From: Lineus longissimus
Taxonomy: Eukaryota > Nemertea > Pilidiophora > Heteronemertea > Lineidae
Direction: 5' to 3'
DNA length: 60,000 nt
NCBI RefSeq assembly: GCF_910592395.1
Contig: NC_088317.1
Location: 2,730,001 to 2,790,000 of the forward strand
Shown: positions 12,201-27,200 of the stretch, piece by piece
How the letters are laid out: the number at the start of each line of letters is the position of its first letter
How positions within the stretch are numbered: the first letter of the stretch is position 1
Position numbers and translations under genes: made by a program
Notes under the pieces: model-generated
Told to the model about the DNA's origin: nothing
The model's input: the letters and a program-made list of their open reading frames with translations, nothing else
Database searches by the model: none

Positions 12201-15200
12201 CCCTTACCTCTTATCAAACGTCACGAAGGGCTTCAATGACATTTTCGACCGATTAAAGACGTCTTGCCTCGACTCTTAGACTCTCGTATCATCATTGGTT
12301 GAGCCACCTATTCACAAACTTAGCGGAAATGAAATCTCTAGAATTTCACACAGAATATCGCGCTGCTGTAGATGGAACAGACTTTGGCTGCTGCGATGTC
12401 TGTAAATGGCCATACACCAACCTGACCTGAGCAGCTAGGGCTGTGAAAATAAGATTCAGACCACCCTTAAGCATATTCCAAATTAATTTTTTCGCCTCAA
12501 GCTGTTTGGATTCTCGGTATTGATAAGCTTGGCCATTAATGATCATGAAATATGAATAAAGACATCTTTAGCTCATCAAATCGAGTAATGATTGCTGGAA
12601 AATTAGCCGTTTTATACCCAGGGCCAGCAGTTGGGATCTCTGGTAATCATTTAGTGTGCTGATGGGATGATGTACACAGTCTAGACTGGCAAAGGTGCAG
12701 CAGCCCTATCAGAGTGGTGAGGTAGTGTGATCTGAGGTGGGCAAGTACCGTAGATCAAAGTCATGGGTTCGAGAATACCACGGCAGAAGGATTGAAATCC
12801 ACCTCAAGTACCGTAGATCAAAGTCATGGGTTGAAGAATACCAGGGCAGAAGGATTGAAATCCAACTCATCGACCTTCCGGGTGTCAGGACGTTTGTTTG
12901 ATGTGTCCCTGGTAAGATCATCCTGGATCTCACCACTGCAGAACTCCCCTCATCCTCGAGAGATGAGCAACTATTGAGCAACCATGACAGGAAACATAGA
13001 GAGAGTGATTCCTGGCAGGATATTGATAAAGTCCATCCTACTTCAGGTGGAAGGATGCACTCATTTTAAAGATCATCAAGAGCCATACACAGTCAGTTGG
13101 CCGCGCCCCCGTTCGCAGCGCCAAAAGAGCGTTTCTCTCTGCGTTGCGCTGCTACTGTCACCTATCGGTAAAAATTTGATACTAATTCGCGCCATATTTG
13201 TGGCAGAGACTAAAACCTCTGTAGCATGCACGACTGTTCGGGGAGAGCGATTGATCAAAGATGGCGAAATTGTTAGTTATTGAAAGAAAAAATTGGTGTT
13301 TATTTCATCAAATTCCAAGCAAAATCAACCGAGTTTGATCAATTTTTCGAAATATGATATTTTCGCAATCTTCGCTGAACATACCTCACTCAAAGATATT
13401 TTCCAGCTTTGCGGCGATATTTGGTAAATTGATTTTTTGCGAAGTGGTTGACCAATCCTAAATGAATTCATATCTTTTAAAACATTTGAGCACCCGGTTT
13501 CCTAAATATTTCTTTTTTGGCACTTAATTTGGTGATTTTTCGAAGAAATCTCATTAATATTTATGACGTTTTGGATCACGTGATGTTAATCAAGCCGTTT
13601 TTCGCGGCAATTGCGTGCACGACGCGATATTGTAAAAATATTTTAATGCACAGCGTGTCTCAAAAAAATTGTGGTTAAAAGTGAGAATGGCATGATGGTA
13701 GCCTGTTTGAGTTCTGTTGATGAATATGCTTGGTCTGACTATAATTTCTACAACTTGTGGCCAAATGACCAGATGATTTTGAGCCTTTTGATAAAGCTAC
13801 TGGTAGAATAGTCGTCAGAAATGTCAGAGCGACAGTGACTGAGTGAGTGTTATGTTATTGTTATGTTATGAGACTGGAGGTATGTCATGTGTTCCACCAT
13901 ATCGTCATTGATATTGACCAGGAATACTATCGATTTGTGTGGATGTGCTCAAACAGTAAAGCATGAGCCATGATGCTTCACTTCCGAAAAGATCCAGGTG
14001 ACTGAGATGTCTACTACTACTGTTGGGCAATCCGGCTGATTCTTCAGAAATTTCTCTGTATATCCTCTGTGAAAATAAACTTTCTCATAATGATATATCT
14101 TTTGTTTGTTTGGTAATTTTAGTTGCCTATGTTTAGGCACTTTTTTTGCCAGATTTGCCTGTAAAAGGCTGCCATAGTTCAGGAAAAGAAATCATATACA
14201 CATTACAATGTGGATCTTCACGGTCCAAAACACCAGGGCCTACTAGGTGACATGGCTCAATAATAGGCATTGTCTGGTAATTTTGGACGACCTTTGGATG
14301 GATAGTTTATTTTCCCTGACCCTGGCCTGGGTCTGAACAGGCTTCCAAGCCATCAATGATGCTTATAAAGCCGGGAATAGCCTCATCAGTACCCCCACAA
14401 GAGTTATTTTGTGCCAGACATCGCGCACAGAACTTGCCATCATCTCATTTTTAGAGTTGCTGTATCAGTAAAAGATAATACCAAAAAGCTGATAAAGTAT
14501 GTAATTTGAGCAGCATGACCAATGCCAGTGTTAAAGGTGTAAACTTAACCTATTACAGGACATCTTCCTGCAAGATTGTGATTGGTTTAACTTGAAGTTT
14601 GTCATCAATTTGACTGTTGTAATTGTACATCCAGGCTGTTGTCATTCAGGAAAAATCTGCTTTATCTTTCAGCTAATACTTTCACTTCTCCAGTCAATCG
14701 GGTTTGATGAACATGTCAAGCTGTTGAATGGTGTAAACAATCATTAGCAAATAACGTCACGAATGAAAATAAGTTTGATTCCTTCCACTTGAAAAGTTCA
14801 ACAGCACCACTTGCAAGAATTTGAATTTGGCATTGTGTTTTACACCCTTCAACAATTGACTGTCTGTTGTTATTGGTGTTCTTGTTTCAATGTTAGCGTT
14901 TCACTGTTAAAGAGTTTCAAGATGCAGAAGAGAGGATTAGTTATCTTTAATGTTAAGTTTCTTCTTTGCATCATTTTGTCATTAAATTTGGGCAATGGTG
15001 GTCTCATGAAAGGAGGGATGGGACGGCAGGATGGGCTATTGGACAAGTTTTCATAATCAGTATTCTAGAACACGTTTTGTAGCGATGGTGGCGATCCTAG
15101 TGTTCGGGCCTCTTCGGCTCAACTTCGGGTGTGGTCGGAACCTAAATCCGGCTGCAACATTTTCTGACAAAAATCAGAGGCAACTTAAACGTATTTTCTA

Positions 15201-18200
15201 GCCGTGCGGCAGAAATAATCATTTTTACTATCGTGTTATTCAGTCAAAGATACATATAACAATAAATATCAGTCATTACTTCTGAGCACGCGCGATGTTT
15301 TTGATGAGTTAGGTGCATTTATTCAACAAAATTACGTGAAAAAATTGCAAATTTTCGGGCGACGACCGCTGTTCAAAGTCACGTAAACAGCAAACCTCAG
15401 GACTTTTTACACTTTTTTCTTAATGAAACTACTAATTAATGTTTCATCTAGAATAATATGTTCCGTTTACATGTCATTCAGAAAGATTTTGGCAAGTTTA
15501 GGATCGATTTCCGACTTCATATTTTTCACGCCTAAATGTACGCGATAATGAGCTCGTAATGATATGCAGTGACGTCATAGCGCAGAGAGAATTACGCGGA
15601 AATGGGGCCGCGGCCAACTGACTGTACACACGAATCTATTATTTCAGTGTGGATTAACTGCAGTCAAGTTTATATGTCATGTCAACTATCACCCCCCAAG
15701 TCTTCCACTGAACCCGTCCCCGACTGCTTCATTGATGAGACCAGCCACCTGTCGATGCAGAGTTCACAACCCTGCCTGTTATCACGATTGATATGACACG
15801 ATGTATTACTCCTGGCCATTAATAAATAATAGCTTAGCTATCACAGGAATGTATGTAATATTGACCTCTTTGATTCATTCAGCTATTGATTCTTTGATAA
15901 CTTCTGACATTCCCGCCAATTATCGATATTCCCGCCAATACTTGATGATACTGGGCTATTACTGAGCCAGGTATCCCAATGCATAATTTACATCCACAAA
16001 AGCGGTGTAAATTGACATCTTCGGTAGGTGTCGTGATCAAGCAGGGATGATGGACCTGTGAAGATAAGCTCTGTTGTATTGACTTACTATGTTCAGATGA
16101 GGAGTCGAACACCTATAATATTGAGTTCCTATATAGTGCTTTTCCAGGTTTCCCTGCTCAAAGCGCTTTTGGGATATCATATTATTACAACGGTCTCCAC
16201 AGAAATCAATCTGGGGTTTCAAGGACCAGAAAGGCGCTCACTCCGAAAATTCAGTTTTAAAGCAATTCCAATGATTCGTTCTCACCAAAAGGACAGGACA
16301 CATAATTCAAACTGCTTTGAACTTTGTGGCAAAATGATCAAACCAATCCAATCAACAATGGAACCTTTATCAGGAACTAATAAACGACACTGTTGTGGAA
16401 ATTGCCATCACATGCTACGAAATTAGCTCCAATGACCAAGCGGGTCGGAACTTGAAATGCCTCTGTCAAACGCAGGGTACAATGTCCACCACAATGAGGA
16501 GACATAGGATTGTTTTCACAGATAGTTGAGGGCCTATCCTAGGGCCATTTTCAAAAGGCGACCACCCGCTAACTGGACAATTTGAGATATCACTGGTCAT
16601 GGAATTTTCTTACAGTGAGGAGATATTTGGAGGTTATGGATGAGAGACTTCGTTGTTGCTGAGAGACTGTAAAATCTTGACTCGTTAAAACTCACAAATT
16701 CCTCAATCATTCCACGTCATGAGCATTGCTGATTTGATTTTAAAATAGAGTTTGTTGTTTATTTTTGGCTTGGCTGAGTTATTTTGGTAATATGAATGTT
16801 TGCATTCAACTTGAACAGCAATCAGCGGAATCCTGGCTGGGAGATGCAATGAGTGACAAAAATTGCTTTATAGCAGGTAAAACCAGTCATTGATGGGTTC
16901 ATCGATAGCAGGATGCAGCAACGACCAATTCTTATCACACAAACCTGCAACGACCACAACAAATGACACCCTTTTGTCGGACGCAATAATCGTCACAGGA
17001 CGCTGTGACACAAATATCTCGTTTGTGGGGTGTTAAATCTCTCCTGTCCACAGCTGCCTTCTGTCCCATGGCCAACCACAATCGAGGGCCACGCAATTAT
17101 GCCCAGACAATAAGGGATGGCGCAGATTCCGGATCAGTACCTGGATCAACAACAAAATCTCTCAAGTGAAGCTGCAATATTCAGCGGTGCCACATCTAAT
17201 GGATAATGGTAATAACTCTGACAGCATCCCAGCAAAGCCTGTATACAACGAACGACCAGCGATCGATGAATGGCCAAGTGCCAGCAATTTCCAAGAAAAT
17301 TCAATCCTGCTAGAGTTAGCACACCGATAAATGCATTCTTTGATTGCGGTGAGATGCTAAGTCCGTCGGTTAGGTCTGTACTGTACGAACAGGATTGAAG
17401 ACCCTCAGTCCCTTCCCCTCTGACTTGACCCAACATACCTTTCCCCATACTTTAAACCAGTTTATCCAATGGTTGAGAGGTCATGTCCCCAGCATGGACT
17501 TTTTTAGGTCAATTTTCCAGTTATATGAGAGTTGTCCGGGGCAAAAGATTCTTTGCAACCCAATACCAATTTAAACCCACGAAGACTATAGCCTTCCTCC
17601 AATGTAATTACAGCATGCATTGTGCCGAATGACACAGAAAGACTTGGCCTAATTTATAAAGGAGACAAGAATTCCAACAAGAACAGGTCACCACCTTTCG
17701 ACTTGCATATAATTACTGTTCCAATTGGCACTGAGAACAAGACCATAGTTCCGAGGTCCGGGTATGGATGTGTAGGCGACTAAAAAACCGGCAACAAAGA
17801 TAGGACAGTGTTCTTCGGGGCACGTTTCTGTAGGTTGCACAACTTGCGGGAAAATATCATCAGGAAAAGAGCTCAAACTATCTTCATCTGACAGCTTTTG
17901 CGCAATAGCCATGCTTGCCACTGTTACTTGCCACTCTATAGAGCCATGCGAACAACACACAATAGCAGGCAGTGGTAGACTGGTACCACCAGCCCACATA
18001 CACCTACTACTTCAACTCTTATACACGTAAGCACTAAGAAGAATAAGAATGCACATGTGGCACTTCTCATCGGATTTAAAATGCCAACCTACCACACTGC
18101 ATTTCCTCCCCGGCATAACCATTGTACCCTTCAATCAGTATACTACACATAATCTCGTGGGGAAGGGGTCATACATGTGGTTATCCAATTATATCATCGA

Positions 18201-21200
18201 TCAATCTCTCCGACGCCAAGTCTGTGCATAGAAGGAAACAAGCACAATAGTGGAAATTTCCAATTCTAAATCTCTCAATCTGTATCCTGTGAAACGAATG
18301 TCTTTACATCCTAAAAATATATATCCGGAACGTTGAACATATCCCGAGAACTTAATATACGTATTTACAGATATATATCTGTACTGCTCGTAGCGGTGTT
18401 CCAGTCTAATGTCTGGATCATGTGATGTACGTGGAACTGTATGCACAAGAGAGTCAATTGTATGGCCATGGCCTGGTATAGTGCGTTCCAGATTGAGGGG
18501 TCGATCAGCTGTTTTACAAGACCCAGCTGCTGTCTTCCACGTGTATGGAAAACTTTGGTCGTGATTTAGCTCTTCGGCCACGTGTAGATTATTCATTGTA
18601 TTGTTTCTGAATGGTCATCATGATTAAAAACCAATAGGTGAGATGGTCGGGCTCTGACACGTCACAGACTCTCTGATTATAGCGGGAATCAGGAAGAGCA
18701 GAGAATTGTGTCAGGCCGTTTTTGTCGATGTATGGTTCTGTTCACCCTCTATGAAATCAAAAATCTACACATTAAGTTGTTTAATTTATTGTTCAACCCC
18801 TTATGGGGAAGGTGGACATCCATCCGAGCACCTTAGCCAGATTCAATGGGAAGAACAAGACCTAAACTTCACGGTTACTTCACTGCACCCAATGATAGAC
18901 AGTGGTTGTCCTTTTTCATGACTTAATTCGGTTTCTTCCATGAATTCTGACCTAAACAGCCTAAACATTTTTACAATCGAATTTCAACAATCGAGGTCAT
19001 CAATTATGGACCCAAGTTGAGAATGATTGTTTGATAAATAATTTTATGGCAGCTTTTTGACCATGTGACCTCAAATTTATAGCCGGCTGCCGGTAGTTCT
19101 TTTCAAAGGGAATTTCCTCGGATGAAATACCATGTCCGGGTATGGAGTGGATTCCTACAGAATGAAAGAGAACTTTGAAGAACATTTTTATTGACTATGA
19201 TTGGAAAGAGTGTCCAGATGACATCCACTGGTGGATGAATGCTTTGAGCAGTTCCTGACCCCAAGAAGCCAAACATTTCATCACATGACGAGTTCAAAGA
19301 ACATTTCACAGACTGCTTGATCGACATTGGCTGGGGCAGCTAGACATCTGCTTTATCTAGGACTATTGTTGCTACTAAGCTAACATAGCTATCTTTGGGA
19401 ATCTTAGGAATGTAAATGTACAATACAAAGTACCACATTTATCACACGAGTGTACTTTAAGATACCCATTTCCGTCTGTTCCAAGACAGCCTATACATGT
19501 CGGTCTGAATCCCGCCAGGCATTTGTAGGATAGGCAACAACCTGTTTGTTCAATGACCAAGCGAAGATGTGAGATGTTAAAGCGAGTTTTTCTACTTAAA
19601 GGTTACGTTCAATCGTGTACACTGTTTCAAGTTGCCCATCAGCGTGATAAAACTAGGCATGAATAGTAGTGTTGCTGTGTCCGTGTACACATTGTACAAT
19701 TGATCTATTCACTATTCGTTTTCAAATTTCAAATTTTGAGCCAACAAACCTGGCCCATAAACCAAAATTAGGGCAGGCAATCATTGGGTAAACAATACTC
19801 AGCAAAGGTTATCGGATAATTGGTAGATTGGTTCATCATGGTGTAGTGCGTATCGTTGCAACTTTTGGTTGATGTCAATGATGGATTAGGAGAAGGAAGA
19901 AAGCTTTCTTGTCGGTCAGAAAATGATGAGGTCCTGTAACAGTAGAATGTATCAGACACTCAACCGATGAAAAGTTGTCCACAACTAAATGGTGTTGTTT
20001 TGAACAGAGTATAACCATAGAATGAAAAGACACCATCAGTTTTTTCCCCAAGCTGGCAGTGTGACACAATTGTCGGGGAACATTTTTTCCAGAACGCCTC
20101 TCATTCGAATGTCGGAACTGATAAATTTTCCATCGAAATTAAAAATGCAACAGAACAAATACGGAGAACTTTTCTTTCATTGGCTACAAAGTCGAAGGCG
20201 GAAGATCGAGTTGTCTGTGTGTCTTTTATGTGTCTTGGCAGCGATATCTTCCGCAATCACTAGAAATATAAACTGATTTTGAGAGAGAAATTGAGAATTG
20301 CACCAGAATTCATGTTAGACAGGAATTGGAATACCACAAGTCGAAAATTTCCATTTTTCTGGAAATGTGCCACCAAAGCTGACAGAGATCAAAGCCAGCT
20401 CTTGGTACCAGATTTAACTCAGGTCTGAAGGGGTTCAAACTATGAAGGCTCAAGATAGTCACGTAAATGTCTCTGGAATGTGCAATTCCAAAACTGCTTG
20501 TTTCTCGTGGAAATCAAGAATTTTTTGACACGTGCAAAGAGTTAAAGCTCAGCCATTATTTTTTGAGGCGCCAGGTAAAAGTTACATGAATACTTCCTTC
20601 TTCTATTCCTGGAAACAACCAGGTGATTCAAACTCAGTGTATTACAGCACAAACCTGTGCAAACTTGATTCAAAAACAAAAATATGACAAATTTGCACAA
20701 GAACTGATCAAAACTGGGCGATACCTGCAAATCTGACGAGCTTTTGTGATGGAACACCCATCACGATTTCATTACGACTTTGACTGCATGTGAGTGTCAA
20801 TGATGTATTGAACGGGGGCGGTGACCTATGACAGTCACTCCAGAATTTCTAAGAATCCTGCTTAATCTTGATCTTGATCAATTTCATTGGTTGTTTTCAG
20901 AATATTTTTTTCAGACATCATGCGACAAATACGTCTTATACGATGGTCATCGCAATTTTTATGTGCCCCTCTTTCTGTAAGGTGCGGATATCTTAAAATC
21001 ATTGCCAAAGAAAAATCAAACGCGATTAATTCGAGACAGACACAAGCATGCTAAAGTGTTAAAACCATCCATAGTTCACGACTGATGAGAAGTCGATCGG
21101 AAATCACCAGAAATCAGGCAACAAATAAGAACCAGGTGTGGGTCTGGAGATAGCATCATATTCAGATAGATTCCTGTCTAACCAGATACAAGATTCCGAA

Positions 21201-24200
21201 TAGAAAAGCAAGTGGGTTGTGTGTTTCACCATTGGCGGGCAAGATTCATTGATTTGATGATAGAGAGCAAAGATTTTATATCCAAGTATTCAGTAGAGAG
21301 GAGTACCTGGGACTGACTTTTTTCCAACAAAGGAGCATTGGAGGTCTCCAATGGAAGTTACTGACACTGGGAGTTGTACTAAGAATACTGAACTCTGAAT
21401 TTCATAACCTGAATTTCACAAACACTGCTATCAAGTTTTGTTCTTGAGGTCACCTGTAATGAATATTTTGGCATATTTTGATAGAATTATTAAAGCTGAA
21501 ATTGTGAAGTGCACCAAAGGAAGTTAAAATGTACAGAAAGGTTATGAATAACATGTAATGTGCATGATATAAAGATTTACCTGGAATTAAAGTCACCATC
21601 GAGCCATGAAGTTACTTTTATTCCATTATCTCTTGAAGAGTTTTTCCCCAAGTTTTTTTTATTCATGACATGCAGTACCGTCGTGCATCCGATTCCAATC
21701 TTAACGGCAAGATGGCGAACTCTAAATCCCAGGCAGAATGGTTAGTAAGTTATCAGAGAGGACGTCACACTATGAAAGGCCCTTTACCAAGACAAGGTGG
21801 TGATGGCTTGGAGAAGGCTGGCTCGACAAGTTTTACGAAGCATCCAGACCATCAAGTAGTGAAATTCACCCAAAGTTTTTGAAAAAACATATAATTATAC
21901 TATTTTAGGTTACATTTAATGAGCACCATGATGATAGGCAGAAACATTTGTTGGAATTCTGCTACTCGCGGCTCACAGAATGTGTCCGTGGAGCAACCTA
22001 GTGGTAGTACATCCATAAGACCATACATTTTGACGATTTCCCACATCAAAAACAAGGATTTGGCTGAAAAAAACTTATGGATGCTACGTAAACCTTGACC
22101 TTTTTTCATATTACCATGAGTTGACAAAAGTACTGTAAGTCTGGACAAATCGCATGAGGTCATGGCCTTCACGTACCAATCTCTCACAACACTGTAAAGT
22201 GGTGCTAATGACGTGGTTAGGTGAGAATGACGTCATGTTATGACTGTCACCCTTGATATGATGTTCAATAACGCTCCTAAAAATGTAAACATAAAGTATG
22301 AAAACATTTCCTCAGCCCTCCCACAGCGGTTTTGGGCTGTTTCATGTCATTGGGTTCAGGCTCATGCAGAAGTGGCTACCGCACTGCCAATCAACAAGTA
22401 GTCGGTGGTGTTGCCTGGTTTGCCTGGACACATTCTTTCACCAATGCTGCTCAACTTGGTTGATTGGTGCAAGTTCTGTCTGTCCAAGAGGCATACACCG
22501 CGAAGGACGAACTGCACGCGGAGTTCCCCTCTTGTACGGAGGCATGCTCCATGTTCATTCGTTAGACTGTCTCAACTGACAAAGAAGTTCAACAAGCAAT
22601 TTTGAAAACCTCACTTGGGATTTGTCTCTGTATAAATCCTAGTAAATTGTCAACTCATGGAAATATATTTATGATGATTTTGCAGTGGGGTGACAACCCA
22701 AAACAACACCTACCTATGATATCAGTGGTTGGGGGCCAGGGTCTTCCTACAAAGGCAAAATCACCAGTCAGTAAAAAGGCATGTCTCTACCAAGGAGTTT
22801 TTAAAACCACTTCGCAATGGCACGTTCTGCATTTTCATATATGTTATTCAGTCGCTTCAACCTTATTCTACTGCATCATTCGCGGCACTAACAAAACACC
22901 GCACATTTAAAACTGCATCATGGGGTGCCAGCATCATGGGGTGCCAGCATCACGGGGTGCCGACATCATGGGGTGCCAAAGTGTATGACGTTCTGTCATG
23001 CTAAGGGTAATATCACACGCCAGTCTGAAATATCAAGTGACTCAAGTAGGTGCACTCTACCACGTCAGTGTACTCTACCGTGTCAGTGCAAAAATCCATC
23101 TTCAGAAATCTCTCACCTAACACAATAGCACCAAGGTGAAGGTATCCGCTACCCAAATTCTAAGCCTGTACCAGTTTATAGGTACATCAACACACAAAAA
23201 AACATGCACATGATAAACATAGCTTCCTCCAGTGCAACCAACTCGGAAAAGTTTATAGCTAATTCATGCAGCACAGCCAAAGTCTGTTTCCCATGGTGCC
23301 AAAGAGGATCAGAGTACAAAAGACCAAGAAATAGCAAGTTTCCTCTCCAACTGTCGCTATAAAACAAAGTTGGGAACCCTAGATTTGATGGATGACTACA
23401 AGCTGAACAAAATGAGGTGAACTGCAGCACAGGTCAGTGAACTTCCTAGCCCAACCTTCATGTTCATGTCCGACAACAGATAAGTAGAACCAAATTCCAG
23501 CAAAGCGGAATTCCTCTTCATCAAGGGAATCGATTTAAGGAGAAAACTGTACACGACTCCCAAGCTACCAAGACATGGCAGTACCTAGAACCCTAAGACT
23601 AACCAGCCAGAACAGGCAGTGCAGGCTCCAAGTCCGTTGGCACATCTCTATAAGCTTTCCTAGGGAGCTCAAGCCAAGAAAGGGGTCAAAATGTTTTAAC
23701 ACATTTTACCTGGCCAGACTCAACAACCATAGAATTTTTGGAATAATCCATAACGCCAGTTATCTATTTTTAGACAAACCGGTTAAATTTAGCATGATGT
23801 GCAACGGTGGTTGCTTGCCGGACTGTAAAAACTAAAAGGTATGCCAAAAACCACAAAGAGGTATGCGGACATGTTTTGCCTTCAGCAAATGGGAGAGAGT
23901 ACCTGTAACCTAGTGTCAATGGCGCAAAGTGGCATTATCTCCAAGTTCAAGCACTATTCTGCAACATGGGGGAGTGGGGCTCGTTCTAACTGCACCCCTG
24001 GACCTGCCTCAATCAAGCTGTCTCTATTTGGGGGTGTTGACAATTCCTTCTTTAATTTTCTTTCAAACCTTCGTACGCTGTCTGAATTTTGCAGAAGACT
24101 TCTGCTACTGCATACTTCTCTGAGACTATTTCGCACTTTACAAATGCATTCATCCAGGAAGCACAGTGCAAGGGCATTGCCTTCCTGGAAATATGGCCAA

Positions 24201-27200
24201 CATTCGCTTTCTTCTTCAGCGTTTTAAACCCTGCACTAGAATGCGTTATTCTCCAGAGAGAGTATTACTTCTCCTGTCTTTGGCTCGAAAAAACATTCAC
24301 ATCAACTTTAATAGACCGCACTGTGGTTGGAACCTCTTCCCAGTGTTGTACATCACATCCAGACATAGATGCTAACCCAATTAGCGTGTACACCAATATT
24401 TTTCAATCAAGGATTGAATACCGCACACTTCTTTCCTCGAGGCCTGGCCTGTACCTCATTGAAGAAGAGGAAACGAGACCAGGAGTTCAGGGCAAACCTT
24501 TCCTGTCTAGACAATACAGGTGGTTGGGGAAGTTTTACAAGGAATCGCCAAGGATGTTATATGTACGCTGCAACTCGATTCTGCAACCTCGGTTCTACTG
24601 CCGCCACTGACTGACATAAAATGCCACATGTTTTTAGAAAGGAGAAAAGGAAACTTGCTTCTTTAAACTGTGTCAGTTCATACCCAACCTAGTCATCAGC
24701 TACAGTCACAACCACTGTACCAACCAAGGTGTTTTAGATTTTAGAATCTACAACATCTGAAAATGTGACCGTACCAAAAGAACGGAAACTCCTATTGTAA
24801 TCATTCCCAAACGGAGCCTCCAGGTGGTAGACATCATGAACAGCTTTTTCTTTCCTCGGCCATTAAATTTTGTTACCGGATATATCGCCATGTCAATTTT
24901 CTGAACTCGTGAGGAAGAGAGCAAAATATCAAAATATCTCTCACAGGAATCTAGACTAAGTGGGCACACTAGCTAGAAACAGCAGCATAGCAGGGATTCC
25001 TCAAATTTGTAGTCGGTCAGATTTTTGTCATTCTGAAACCGAGAAACCAGGAAGTTGGATACCGATTCAAAAACACCAACTAGGAACCAACCCTTTGACC
25101 AAAAATTCCCTACCTGGCACCCTCTTTGAGCGATTTTCCTGATGTATCATCTTATTTTTAATCCAAATGTAAGAACAGTTTCCAAAGTTGTGTTATCTTG
25201 GGTACAAATCCAGGGGTCTGGCCATAGCTGGACGTTTTGCAATAAGGACTTGGTATTTTATAGTGAATGTGCAGTGACCAGTTTACACAAGACATTCATT
25301 CCAGGGAGGCCCTTGTCCGATATTAAGTGTCCTCGAGCACCAGATAGGCCGATATATAAACAAAGCTAGGCCCTATATGTAGCATTGTATGATAAGCACA
25401 CTGGTACCATGCGGCGCTAGGCCTATCCAGTGGAGACAATAGAGACAATAAATGGGGCAAGGGCGTACAGGCAAACTCTGTCTTGTTGTCTTGAGTGTGG
25501 GATATTATGAGACAAGCTTAGACAATGTTCTCCAACTTTTCAGCGATTACTAAATTCCTTAGCGTAATAACATGCATATGACCAGGTTTAGGGAAGGGCC
25601 AGCGCCAACACAGTAATCAGAAATCAAAAAGAGCATTGTTCTGACATGTCTGACTCTAGAGTCAAAGCTTACAGTGCCCAGTACCACATTTATCAAGCAA
25701 GCAGACTACAGATTTTATTTCATCCATACATTGGTCTGAACTTGTAGTAAAAGAAATCTCTCCACCTGGCATTCATTATGCAACCTGTTCAATAATGATC
25801 TGATCTGATCGCACCAGCTTTGTAATTTGCCGCAGAGGCTATGAAAATTGGTCGGAAAACTTATTCTTGATAAATCTTGGAAAATATCCAGCCCACGCAT
25901 CCTAGATGATGGACATAGCAATGGTTATGACTTCTGGTGCAGGTTGAGTTAGCAAGAATCATTTGTTTGATAAGCTAAACCTACATGTACCGCCCAATCG
26001 GCCAAAAAACAGGAGCAAGCCTATACTCGTGTGCGCAGCTACGCCGATCGACGACTGCAAACACAGGCCGCCATTTTGACCCACCACGCCATGATTTGTG
26101 GAGTAGATTACAGATTAGAAAGATTTTATAGGTGATTGATTGATCGCTAACTAATCTGTTGATTCTGATATCGTCACAAGTCTGGAACTCATCCAGAACT
26201 TCCTGGTGTAATGGAAATCTGTGCTGGCAGATTGAGAGAGAATATCCTTCAATATGCTTGGAGAATGGAGTAAGCCAAAAGGAGTTTTCACATTGGTTTA
26301 TAGGGGGCACCACAAAATAAGCAAATTTTCCAATCAGATTCTGACCTGCCAATGGTGGATGGATTTCCCACCAAGGAAAGATTGAGAAGTTGATGGAGAG
26401 ATGCCGCAAAGATGTTTAGAACAGACAGGAGTATTTGAATGAACAGCCCTATTGGAACAATTATAGTCACTGTCCAAATGTGGGTGTTACTGTTCAAAAT
26501 TAAGATGGGCTGGAGTTTGATGTTAAGGAAGAACTGCTTACTACTTGTGCCACTTATGGATTAAAAAACAATAGGCCTACAGGCCCCCATTCCATTTCAT
26601 CTTGACCTCAAACAGTCAAGGCACAACGATTACTTTTAATCACCAAAATTATGGTCACCCCACCCCCACCCCAAATCATCTACTTGGCATTTAAATATCA
26701 CCAGATTGTCAGTAATTTGTTGTCACTGCCGCCACAAGTATAACGATGTAATAAGGGCTTATTAGTTTCAATAGCGTCGGGCATGTACGTTCACAAAAGC
26801 ATAATTCACAGGATGTGCAGCGAAACTGTTATATATCGTGTCTGTAATTAGTTTGTCGCTGGTATGTTCATGTATTCTGACACGAGGCCGAGGGGAGACA
26901 ACAAAGTCTAGATCATTCGCAATGCTTGGCGAGATATGTGGTACAGCAAGGGCAGCTTCATGCAGCGCTGTGTACATATACCATAAAGATTAGTCTTCCT
27001 AAGTTTAAAACCCATGGCCAGCAAGTGTAAATTGACTCATGCAAAGTGTAAAACTTTTTAAAAGGCCTGGCAATGAGTAAGATGGGTTAGGCAACTCTGT
27101 ACCGGTATGATGGGTTGTCCGCAGAAGTTTGAAATGGACAACTTTAACCACATGCAGATGTTCATCAACCATATCAAACCCCTCAGCTTGACAAACAGTA

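Noticed and set aside
22298-22910. Cluster of overlapping plus-strand frames
   Set aside because: No reverse transcriptase, integrase, transposase or other motif; codon content looks like translated non-coding DNA.
24089-24610. 173-codon plus-strand open frame, one of the longest in the window, with overlapping frames around it
   Set aside because: No recognisable domain, no repeat-derived protein motifs, no convincing splice or promoter context, and it lies in a 21-kb intron where a frame of this size can occur by chance.
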